Source: Candidatus Omnitrophota bacterium
Lineage (GTDB): Bacteria; Omnitrophota; Gorgyraeia; JACOVV01
Assembly (NCBI GenBank): GCA_016177145.1
Contig: JACOVV010000178.1
Span: forward strand, 1-5,498
Length of the DNA: 5,498 nt
Direction: 5' to 3'
Position numbers and translations under genes: made by a program. Shown here piece by piece: positions 1 through 5,415 of this stretch. The stretch's first letter is position 1; each line of letters begins with the position of its first letter. A model generated the notes under the pieces. That model had not been told where the DNA came from. It saw only the letters and a list, made by a program, of their open reading frames with translations, and made no database searches.

Positions 1-53
1 AGAGCGCCTGCTTTGCAAGCAGGAGGCCAGGAGTTCGATCCTCCTCACCTCCA
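1..53 (+). tRNA. tRNA-Ala (anticodon TGC), 5' end cut by window edge
   Basis: The visible part folds as a standard tRNA: D-stem 3' strand GAGC (2-5), anticodon stem CCTGC/GCAGG (7-11 with 19-23) around loop TTTGCAA with anticodon TGC at 14-16, variable loop 24-28, T stem AGGAG/CTCCT (29-33 with 41-45) around TTCGATC, acceptor 3' strand CACCTCC (46-52) and discriminator A53. The matching 5' acceptor strand and D loop, roughly the first 22 nt, lie before the window. CCA is not encoded; TTC follows A53. This isoacceptor is the one usually found in the 16S-23S spacer of bacterial rRNA operons, often after tRNA-Ile. The 23S gene further down on the same strand fits that setting, but the 16S itself is not seen. 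Confidence 0.96.
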
Positions 54-200
54 TTCTGCTTCGCCCTTCGGCAACTGAGACGATGGTAGGGCTTCGCAGC
101 AACTTCGTTCTGCTCAGGGCGAAGAAGAATATTCCTGCGAAGCTCTACCAGTGTTTCAGTTTGCGAAGAGCGAAGCAGAACGAAGCAGGACAGAACGAAT
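54..200. repeat. GAAGC/GCTTC-rich inverted-repeat spacer
   Basis: The spacer between the tRNA and the first CDS is built largely from short GAAGC, GCTTC, CAGAACGAAG and CTTCGTTCTG units. Exact inverted repeats seen by eye: 54-64 with 170-180 (11 bp, starting at the first base after the tRNA), 103-114 with 174-185 (12 bp), and 59-67 with 116-124 (9 bp). The arms compete, so several mutually exclusive hairpins could form in RNA. There is no T-tract after any stem, so this is not a clear terminator, and I see no convincing sigma70 promoter in it. It resembles low-complexity intergenic repeats found in some uncultured bacteria. A role in tRNA 3' processing is possible but is only inference. Confidence 0.7.
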
Positions 201-205
201 AACAT

Positions 206-212
206 AAGGGAG
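206..212 (+). promoter_or_regulatory. Ribosome binding site for the first aminotransferase
   Basis: AAGGGAG lies 5 nt before the ATG at 218. The same 5-nt spacing is used by the epimerase gene. It fixes the start of the first CDS just after the repeat-rich spacer. Confidence 0.75.
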
Positions 213-217
213 TACTC

Positions 218-1333
218 ATGAAAATTCCATCCGCAAAAATTGTATTTAATGAGCAGGACAAGAAGGAGATTTTAAAGACCATCGAGGAGAGCTTGACCAC
301 AGGCCAGTTGACGCTGGGTAAAAATGGGACTGCTTTTGAAGAAGAATTCAGAAAAACCACGCAAACCCAATTTGCTGTTGCTGTGAACAGCGGCACGAGC
401 TCTCTGGAGATCATTCTTCGGGCGTTGAATCTCCAAGGGAAAGAGGTTTTGGTGCCGACCAATACTTTTTTCGCTACCGCCGCCGCCGTTTGGCACGCCG
501 GAGCCGTCGCGAAATTCGTGGACATGAATTCCAATAGCCTTTCGTTCGATATGGATATTCTGACACGAAACGTCTCGAAGAAAACAGGCGCGGTCATTAT
601 CGTTCATATCGGAGGCATTGTGACTCCGGATATGCCGGAGCTGGTCAATTTCTGCAACGAAAGCGGGATTTATTTGATAGAAGACGCGGCTCACGCGCAC
701 GGGAGTACCCTCAACGGAAAAGCGGCAGGGGGGTTTGGCGTCGCTTCTTCTTTTTCCTTTTATCCGACGAAGGTCATTACGGCAGGAGAAGGGGGAATGA
801 TTGCTACTAACGATCCCAGAATTGTCGAAGAAGCGAAGAAGTACCGGGATCAGGGCAAAGCGTCATTTTTAGAGAACAAACATGATCGTCTTGGCTACAA
901 TTGGCGGATGAGTGAATTGCATGCCGCTGTGGGAAAGGTTCATCTAAGGCATCTGTCGGAATTCGTAGAAGAAAGGCGAAAGATCGCCAAAAAGTATGAT
1001 GAGGGATTAAAGCGGATTAAGGGAATCAAATCTTTACCGGTCGATTCCGGCTGCCGGTCTAATTACTACAAATATATCGCGATCCTGGAAAAGGGGATTG
1101 ACCGCGCTCAATTGAAGAAGGCGCTTCGGGAGAAGCATAACGTTTCACTGAGCGGGGAAGTTTATGAACTTCCCTGTCATCTGCAGCCCATTTTCCAAAA
1201 TGGGTACAAGAAAGAAACATTCCCCAACGCCGAAGAATTCTGCCGGCGGCATATTTGTCTGCCCGTTTATCAAGGAATGACGGACGCGGAAGTTGGGCAG
1301 GTGTTATTGTCGTTGGAGACGGAGTTAAAATAA
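218..1333 (+). CDS. DegT/DnrJ/EryC1/StrS-family PLP-dependent sugar aminotransferase
   Basis: 371 aa, a normal full length for the family. Members transfer an amino group, usually from glutamate, to a keto group on a nucleotide-linked sugar, in the cytoplasm. Visible landmarks: NSGTSSL (57-63), the PLP-phosphate loop; EDAAHAHG (155-162) with Asp156 placed to contact the cofactor ring nitrogen and His159 where many members have Gln; SFYPTK (180-185) with Lys185 as the Schiff-base lysine, followed by AGEGG; GYNWRMSELHAAVG (226-239), the conserved second-subunit segment; and a C-terminal ELPCHLQPIF/FPNAE region typical of the fold. The ATG at 218 has a good ribosome binding site, and MKIPSAK matches the family's usual N-terminus. 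It is the first gene of a co-directional set, 164 bp after tRNA-Ala and 42 bp before the epimerase gene. The exact sugar substrate cannot be told. A second, divergent member of the family lies at 3093-4313, so two different amination steps are possible. Confidence 0.95.
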   Translation: MKIPSAKIVFNEQDKKEILKTIEESLTTGQLTLGKNGTAFEEEFRKTTQTQFAVAVNSGTSSLEIILRALNLQGKEVLVPTNTFFATAAAVWHAGAVAKFVDMNSNSLSFDMDILTRNVSKKTGAVIIVHIGGIVTPDMPELVNFCNESGIYLIEDAAHAHGSTLNGKAAGGFGVASSFSFYPTKVITAGEGGMIATNDPRIVEEAKKYRDQGKASFLENKHDRLGYNWRMSELHAAVGKVHLRHLSEFVEERRKIAKKYDEGLKRIKGIKSLPVDSGCRSNYYKYIAILEKGIDRAQLKKALREKHNVSLSGEVYELPCHLQPIFQNGYKKETFPNAEEFCRRHICLPVYQGMTDAEVGQVLLSLETELK

Positions 1334-1339
1334 ATGTAG

Positions 1340-1360
1340 GGGCGGGCCTTGTGCCCGCCC
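1340..1360. repeat. GC-rich hairpin repeat (8-bp stem, 5-nt loop)
   Basis: GGGCGGGC (1340-1347) pairs perfectly with GCCCGCCC (1353-1360) around loop CTTGT. The likely whole unit, beginning with TGTAGG, starts about 1336 in the short gap between two CDSs. It looks like a dispersed palindromic (REP-like) element rather than a terminator: no T-run follows on either strand, and the stem ends only 3 nt before the next Shine-Dalgarno sequence. It is much more GC-rich than its surroundings. In mRNA the hairpin could hinder or set apart translation of the next gene, which is inference. Confidence 0.75.
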
Positions 1361-1363
1361 GAA

Positions 1364-1370
1364 GAGGAGG
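1364..1370 (+). promoter_or_regulatory. Ribosome binding site that decides the epimerase start
   Basis: GAGGAGG lies 5 nt before ATG 1376, the strongest Shine-Dalgarno match in the window. It supports 1376 over the in-frame ATG at 1349, which falls inside the hairpin loop and has no such signal. Confidence 0.85.
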
Positions 1371-1375
1371 TTCTC

Positions 1376-2317
1376 ATGAAAGTTCTAATCACTGGCGGTT
1401 CTGGTTTCATCGGTTCTCACATTGTCGATCGTCTTAAAATGAGAAATATAGACGTCCGGGTTTTTGACATGGTGCTTCCCTCCAGGGGAGATGTCGAATT
1501 TTACAAGGGGAGCCTTCTCAACGAAGAAGACGTGCGGATGTCGATGAATGGCATCGACGCTGTTTTTCATCTCGCCGCGGTGGCGAACGTGGATCATGTT
1601 TTCAAAGATCCGTATTACGCGGAAGCGATCAACACCCGTGGAACGATCAACGTCTTGGAGGCCATGCGGCGGACCGGCGTTAAAAAACTCATCTACGGAA
1701 GCACCATATGGGTTTATAGCGATACCGATGCCAGTGTGATCGATGAAAATACGCCGCTGCATCCTCCAAAACATTTATACACCGCTACCAAAATCGCCTC
1801 CGAATATTATTGCCAGTCCTACGCTCAGCTCTATGGTTTAAAAACAACGGTGCTTCGCTATGGGATCCCTTATGGTCCTCGAGCCCGGGGAGAGACCGTC
1901 GTGGCGCTTTTTGTCGGCAAGGCCCTTCGAGGAGAACCGATTACGATCGCGGGGGATGGACTGCAATTCCGCAAATTTCTTTATGTCGAAGATCTGGCCG
2001 AAGGAAACGTTTTAGCCCTCAATTCGATCGCCGACAACAAGATCTATAACCTGGAAGGGAAAGAAAAAGTTTCCATCCGGCAAATTGTCGAGACAATCGA
2101 AAAAGTGCTGGGCTCGGTAAAAGTGCAATATGTCGAGGGTCGCAAGGGAGATTTTTCCGGTAAAGAGATTTCCGCGAAGAAAGCCTTCCAGGAATTAGGT
2201 TGGGAACCGCATGTTTCCTTTGAAGAAGGAGTACGCCGCTATATCGAGTGGTACAAGGCCAATCCGCCCAAACAGCAGGAACGGATTATCATAGAGCCGA
2301 TCTCGACGCTGGTATAA
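1376..2317 (+). CDS. NAD-dependent nucleotide-sugar epimerase/dehydratase (extended SDR family)
   Basis: 313 aa, the usual length for GalE/RmlB-like extended short-chain dehydrogenases. These enzymes bind NAD and a nucleotide sugar and catalyse C4 epimerisation or 4,6-dehydration through a transient 4-keto sugar. Visible: Rossmann glycine motif GGSGFIG (7-13); Asp31 at the end of the second strand, which favours NAD over NADP; FHLAA (64-68); catalytic Ser109 in YGST; and the YxxxK pair Tyr135/Lys139. The C-terminal half has the substrate-domain segment RKFLYVEDLAEG (199-210) and ends in a family-typical GWEPHVSFEEG (275-285). The adenine-side GDxxD-like motif is replaced by KGSLLNE (44-50). 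The start at 1376 gives MKVLITGG, with only two or three residues before the first strand as expected. Epimerase and dehydratase activity cannot be separated by eye. It probably supplies the keto or epimerised sugar for the neighbouring aminotransferases. The next CDS begins 8 bp after its stop. Confidence 0.93.
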   Translation: MKVLITGGSGFIGSHIVDRLKMRNIDVRVFDMVLPSRGDVEFYKGSLLNEEDVRMSMNGIDAVFHLAAVANVDHVFKDPYYAEAINTRGTINVLEAMRRTGVKKLIYGSTIWVYSDTDASVIDENTPLHPPKHLYTATKIASEYYCQSYAQLYGLKTTVLRYGIPYGPRARGETVVALFVGKALRGEPITIAGDGLQFRKFLYVEDLAEGNVLALNSIADNKIYNLEGKEKVSIRQIVETIEKVLGSVKVQYVEGRKGDFSGKEISAKKAFQELGWEPHVSFEEGVRRYIEWYKANPPKQQERIIIEPISTLV

Positions 2318-2325
2318 AAACAGCT

Positions 2326-3096
2326 ATGCCCAAAATCGTCGCCATCATCCAAGCTCGAATGGGGTCTGCGCGCCTTCCCGGCAAGGTCATGATGGATGTC
2401 GGGGGGAAAGCGCTTCTAGGCCACCTCATCGGCCGGTTACGCCAGGTTCCGTTGATCCATCAAGTGGCAGTGGCGACCACCACCGATTCCGCGGATGCTA
2501 AAATCGTGGAGTTTTGCAAAAGAGCGAAGGTGAATGTGTATCAAGGGAGCGAATCGGATGTGCTGGCCCGTTATATCGAGGCGGGTCGTTTGTTCAAGGC
2601 GGATGTGGTGATACGAGTTACTGGGGATGAGCCGTACCATGATCCGGTGATCATGCGGGAGTTTTTGCGGGCTCATCTGAATAACAAAGAAGATGTTGAG
2701 TATACCTGTAATAATTTTCCGCGGACATTTCCTTATGGGAACACCGTTGAAATTATTAAATTTCCGGCGCTGGAACGCGCGGCTCGGATGGGACTTCAGC
2801 CCCAAGACCGGGAGCACGTGACCTTTTATATCCATCAACATCCGGCGGAGTTTAAAATACAAAATATCCAGGCCCAGGGAAAACTGAAAAGACCCGATAT
2901 CCGGTATTGTGTCGATACCCAGGCGGATCTAAATCTGATACGGACAGTGTTTGACCATTTGGGGAAAAAGACTCCTTATTTTACAATGGAACAAATTATT
3001 GATCTTCTCGATCAACATGATGAGATCCGGCAGATCAACCGTCACTGCCAACAGAAGCGAGTGGCGTATTCACCAGAAGCAATCAAACAGGAATGA
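2326..3096 (+). CDS. SpsF-like cytidylyltransferase family protein (CMP-sugar activation)
   Basis: 256 aa. It belongs to the CMP-KDO/CMP-sialate synthetase-like family, which includes Bacillus SpsF of spore-coat polysaccharide synthesis; relatives join CTP and a sugar acid to give a CMP-sugar. Visible: the nucleotide-binding signature AIIQARMGSARLPGK (6-20); SDVLARY (77-83); RVTGDEPYHDP (97-107), where Asp101 is a likely metal ligand and Glu replaces the Cys or Asn often seen after GD; REHVTFYIHQHP (162-173); and RYCVDTQADLNLIR (193-206) with Asp197 as the likely second metal ligand. The ATG at 2326 lies 8 bp after the epimerase stop. It has no clear Shine-Dalgarno sequence, only an A-rich stretch, so reinitiation by the same ribosomes is likely. 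An in-frame extension upstream would overlap the epimerase and lies outside the conserved fold. SpsF-type proteins are poorly characterised and some are annotated as glycosyltransferases, so the CMP-transfer role is a family-level inference. Confidence 0.9.
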   Translation: MPKIVAIIQARMGSARLPGKVMMDVGGKALLGHLIGRLRQVPLIHQVAVATTTDSADAKIVEFCKRAKVNVYQGSESDVLARYIEAGRLFKADVVIRVTGDEPYHDPVIMREFLRAHLNNKEDVEYTCNNFPRTFPYGNTVEIIKFPALERAARMGLQPQDREHVTFYIHQHPAEFKIQNIQAQGKLKRPDIRYCVDTQADLNLIRTVFDHLGKKTPYFTMEQIIDLLDQHDEIRQINRHCQQKRVAYSPEAIKQE

Positions 3097-4313
3097 GTTC
3101 CATGAAGGGTTCATCGTTCAAGACCCGAATGAAGGTTGAAATGCCCGGAATCCAAACGCGGTACACCGGCGAAGAAGAACGGGCGATGCTAAAGGCCGTC
3201 CGCGAATTAAACAGTTTCACTCAAGGCCCTGAGTTGAAAAATTTCGAGAAGGAATTTGCCGAGTACATCGGTGTTCCCGCGGCAGTAGGGGTTTGCAACG
3301 GAACAGCGGCATTGGAACTGGCGGCGGTTCTCTCCAATGTGGGACCGGAAGATGAGATCATTATTCCCGCCCACACCTTCGTCGCTTCAGCGGTTCCTTT
3401 CGCCCGGCGCGGGGCGAGACTGGTTTTCGCGGACATCGATCCCCAAACCAGGGTTATTTCTTCCGAGACGATTCAGAGTTGTCTGACTCAAAAAACGAAA
3501 GTCGTGGTCGTGGTTCATTTGTACGGGCTGATGGCCGACATGGATCCGATCATGGCGCTCTCCGACAAGCACGGCTTTAGGGTGGTTGAGGATTGCGCGC
3601 AGTCGCCCGGCGCGATTTATCGAGGCAAGAGGGCGGGTTCCATCGGAGACTTCGGCTGTTTTAGCTTTCACACCAACAAGAATATCACGACTCTGGGAGA
3701 GGGAGGGCTTTTGGTTTGTCGTGACCCAAAAGCGGCAGAGCGGGCGAGAAAGTTATCCTGGCTTGGGAACTGGCCATTTGAAGGAGAAAGGGAGAGGTAC
3801 TGGCTCCCTGCGATGAGCAATTTGGTAGTAGCGGTGGAAGGGGTGTGGCCCTATAATTTCTGCCTTTCCGAAATCCAGGCCGCCGTTGGGCGGGTGCTTC
3901 TGCGGAAGCTGGACGCGATTAACGAGCAGCGGAGAAAACAAGCGGAATCTTTTAGAAAAGGACTTGCGGATGACCCGGAGCTTTCGTTTCAAAGGGTCGC
4001 GGCCAGAGAAAATCATGTGTACCACTTAATGAGTGCGGTGTATGACGGGGGACAATCCGGGAAAAATCGGGACGATTTAATCGAACTGCTGTGGAAAGAG
4101 TATCAAATCAAATGCATCATTCAATACTGGCCGTTGTACCGTTCCGAGCTTTTCAAAAGTTTCGGCTACGGAGAAAATCGTTGTCCCAACGCCGAATTCT
4201 TCTTTGATCATATGATCTCATTCCCGTGGTGGTCGAACATGCCGTCGGAAACGATCCAGTATATGATCGAATCGGTAAAAGAAGCGATCCACCGGTTGAG
4301 GACATCGGTATGA
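3093..4313 (+). CDS. Second DegT/DnrJ/EryC1/StrS-family PLP-dependent sugar aminotransferase
   Basis: 406 aa from the first ATG, with full PLP machinery: CNGTAAL (68-74) as phosphate loop, EDCAQSPGA (166-174) with Asp167 and Gln170, Schiff-base Lys196 in SFHTNK followed by LGEGG, NFCLSEIQAAVG (255-266), and CPNAEFF (364-370) near the C-terminus. Compared with the first aminotransferase it carries extra residues around 225-250 (WLGNWPFE to EGVWPYN), so it probably takes a different substrate and is not a recent duplicate. Its ATG overlaps the previous TGA (ATGA at 3093-3096), pointing to translational coupling. The start is uncertain: ATG 3102 has AGGA 9 nt upstream, and ATG 3141 has GAAGG at 5-nt spacing and gives an N-terminus closer to family length. 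The first ~16 residues (MSSMKGSSFKTRMKVE) look unconserved. Its stop overlaps the aldo/keto reductase start in the same ATGA manner. Confidence 0.94.
   Translation: MSSMKGSSFKTRMKVEMPGIQTRYTGEEERAMLKAVRELNSFTQGPELKNFEKEFAEYIGVPAAVGVCNGTAALELAAVLSNVGPEDEIIIPAHTFVASAVPFARRGARLVFADIDPQTRVISSETIQSCLTQKTKVVVVVHLYGLMADMDPIMALSDKHGFRVVEDCAQSPGAIYRGKRAGSIGDFGCFSFHTNKNITTLGEGGLLVCRDPKAAERARKLSWLGNWPFEGERERYWLPAMSNLVVAVEGVWPYNFCLSEIQAAVGRVLLRKLDAINEQRRKQAESFRKGLADDPELSFQRVAARENHVYHLMSAVYDGGQSGKNRDDLIELLWKEYQIKCIIQYWPLYRSELFKSFGYGENRCPNAEFFFDHMISFPWWSNMPSETIQYMIESVKEAIHRLRTSV
4298..4302 (+). promoter_or_regulatory. Ribosome binding site for the aldo/keto reductase
   Basis: GAGGA inside the end of the aminotransferase gene lies 7 nt before ATG 4310. 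With the ATGA overlap it settles 4310 as the start over an in-frame ATG at 4226, which would add 28 residues that do not match the family. Confidence 0.75.
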
Positions 4314-5281
4314 AATATAAGAACATTTTGGGAACCGATCTGAATGTCTCCCGGATTTGCCTTGGGACGATGACATTTGGGACCCCCGTGGGAGAAAACG
4401 AAGCCGTTGAGTTGGTGCATTGGGCGCTGGACCATGGGGTGAATCTCATGGACACGGCGAACATCTATGAAGGATATGATCGTATTCCGGGAAGTCCTGG
4501 CGGGAGGGCCGAATCAATCCTGGGGGCGGCTCTCCAAGGAGGAAGGCGGCAGAGAACGGTCATCATGACAAAGGTAGGCAATCCCGTTGGACCCGGTCCG
4601 GAGGATACAGGGTTAAGCGCTCCGCATATCCAAAGGGAAATTGACAAAAGTCTCCAGCGGTTAAAAACCGATTATATTGACGTCTATTTCCTTCACAGGC
4701 CCGATCCCCAAACGCCGTTGATCGAGACGATTCAGACGATGAATCAATTAATTGACGCCGGGAAAATCAAGCACTACGGAGTTTCCAATTTTTCAGTGGG
4801 ACTGATGAGAGAGATCACGTCGGTCTGTGACGCTAACGGTTTCAAGAAACCGGTAGTCAGTCAGCCTCCTTACAGTCTTCTCCGCCGGGATATCGAAAAA
4901 GAGGAACTTGCTTTCTGCGCGGAGCAAAAGATTTCACTCACGGTCTATCAACCATTGCAAGGAGGTTTGCTGGCAGGGAAGTATGTCCGTGGTGGGATGC
5001 CTCCTCCAGGATCAAGAAAGTCGGAGAAACCAAAGTGGGTTTGGGAACTAAACGACGCGCTGTTCGACGAGCTGGAGACGATCCAAAGACTCGCGGAGAG
5101 TATCCAGAGTCCAATGTCTCAGTACGCCATCGCCTGGGTACTGGCCAGGCCTGGTGTCGTTTCAGCGGTTGTCGGCGTGAAAACGGTCAACCAGCTAAAG
5201 GACAATATAGAGGGAGTGGAGTTGGAATTTCCCCAGGAACACTTGGCTCTTTTAGACCTAACCCATCCGGCTAATTTTTAG
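4310..5281 (+). CDS. Aldo/keto reductase
   Basis: 323 aa, a normal length for the NAD(P)H-dependent aldo/keto reductase family, which folds as a TIM barrel and reduces aldehydes or ketones, including keto sugars. The N-terminus MKYKNILGTDLNVSRICLGT is the usual hairpin plus first strand. The catalytic tetrad is complete: Asp48 and Tyr53 in DTANIYEG, Lys88 in TKVG, His129 in YFLHRPDP. GVSNF (157-161), SQPPYSLL (184-191) and VYQPLQGGLLAGKY (212-225) are standard barrel segments, and GVKTVNQLKDNI (289-300) is the C-terminal cofactor-phosphate region. It starts within the last codons of the second aminotransferase (ATGA), so it belongs to the same transcript, and probably reduces a carbonyl on the pathway sugar; other aldo/keto reductases act in deoxysugar pathways or general detoxification. 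No terminator follows; the promoter and leader of the 23S gene begin within 15 bp of its stop. Confidence 0.95.
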   Translation: MKYKNILGTDLNVSRICLGTMTFGTPVGENEAVELVHWALDHGVNLMDTANIYEGYDRIPGSPGGRAESILGAALQGGRRQRTVIMTKVGNPVGPGPEDTGLSAPHIQREIDKSLQRLKTDYIDVYFLHRPDPQTPLIETIQTMNQLIDAGKIKHYGVSNFSVGLMREITSVCDANGFKKPVVSQPPYSLLRRDIEKEELAFCAEQKISLTVYQPLQGGLLAGKYVRGGMPPPGSRKSEKPKWVWELNDALFDELETIQRLAESIQSPMSQYAIAWVLARPGVVSAVVGVKTVNQLKDNIEGVELEFPQEHLALLDLTHPANF

Positions 5282-5283
5282 CA

Positions 5284-5323
5284 AATAAAATCTCTTGACA
5301 GACGTAATAAAATTCAATAAAAT
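5284..5323. repeat. Three copies of AATAAAAT
   Basis: Exact copies lie at 5284-5291, 5306-5313 and 5316-5323; the first and last extend to AATAAAATCT. The third copy contains the proposed -10 hexamer, and the first falls in the AT-rich stretch just upstream of the -35. This may be simple AT-rich promoter sequence rather than a binding-site array. Confidence 0.5.
5295..5323 (+). promoter_or_regulatory. Sigma70-type promoter in front of the 23S rRNA gene
   Basis: TTGACA (5295-5300, perfect -35) is followed after exactly 17 bp by TAAAAT (5318-5323, five of six -10 positions). An AT-rich stretch (about 5274-5294), resembling an UP element, lies directly upstream and overlaps the end of the aldo/keto reductase gene. 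Transcription would start near 5330, about 20 nt before boxA and about 85 nt before the mature 23S end. The order promoter, boxA, rRNA is that of a normal rRNA leader. This is the best promoter match in the window and suggests that 23S can be transcribed independently of anything upstream. Confidence 0.7.
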
Positions 5324-5348
5324 CTAGCGTTACCCAAGGGATTTAATT

Positions 5349-5363
5349 TGTTCTTTGACAATT
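5349..5363 (+). promoter_or_regulatory. boxA antitermination site of the 23S leader
   Basis: TGTTCTTTGACAATT closely matches the bacterial rRNA boxA core (TGCTCTTTAACAA in E. coli), which in RNA recruits NusB/NusE and lets polymerase read through rRNA genes without Rho termination. It lies about 53 nt before the 23S start, as in ordinary 16S-23S spacers. The rest of the leader (5364-5415) should form one strand of the 23S processing stem, whose partner would be after the 23S gene. Confidence 0.8.
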
Positions 5364-5415
5364 AGGGATGCAAGTCATCAATCAAAGGGTTATATGACAA
5401 TTTCGCCAAGACTGT

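Noticed and set aside
1..217. tRNA-Ala 3' end as an integration (att) site for a mobile island
   Set aside because: No integrase gene lies in the window, and no copy of the tRNA 3' end (GGAGTTCGATCCTCC or similar) occurs near the right end at 5281-5415.
54..217. A separate promoter for the five-gene set in the tRNA spacer
   Set aside because: The only -10-like hexamer (TAACAT, 200-205) has no -35 partner at a workable distance, and it is too close to the ribosome binding site.
145..700. Minus-strand open frames opposite the first aminotransferase
   Set aside because: They have no recognisable domain or binding site and are antisense shadows of a clearly conserved gene; the same holds for the other minus-strand frames over 1385-4647.
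1340..1375. GC-rich hairpin as an intrinsic terminator
   Set aside because: On the + strand it is followed by GAAGAGGAGG and a start codon, with no T-run; on the - strand the following bases are CCTACATTTATTTT, not a clean T-tract placed directly after the stem.
1349..1375. Epimerase start at ATG 1349
   Set aside because: It would add nine residues (MCPPEEEVL) encoded by the hairpin repeat and the ribosome binding site; ATG 1376 has GAGGAGG at 5 nt and gives the standard MKVLITGG start.
2248..2325. Upstream in-frame start of the SpsF-like gene
   Set aside because: It would overlap the epimerase by about 70 bp and add 26 residues before the conserved PKIVAIIQAR start of the fold.
4226..4309. 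Upstream in-frame start of the aldo/keto reductase
   Set aside because: The extra 28 residues do not match the family, while ATG 4310 has GAGGA at 7 nt and a typical ATGA overlap.
5355..5383. A second promoter using TTGACA at 5355-5360
   Set aside because: No -10-like hexamer sits 16-18 bp downstream (TCAATC at 17 bp), and these bases are explained by boxA.
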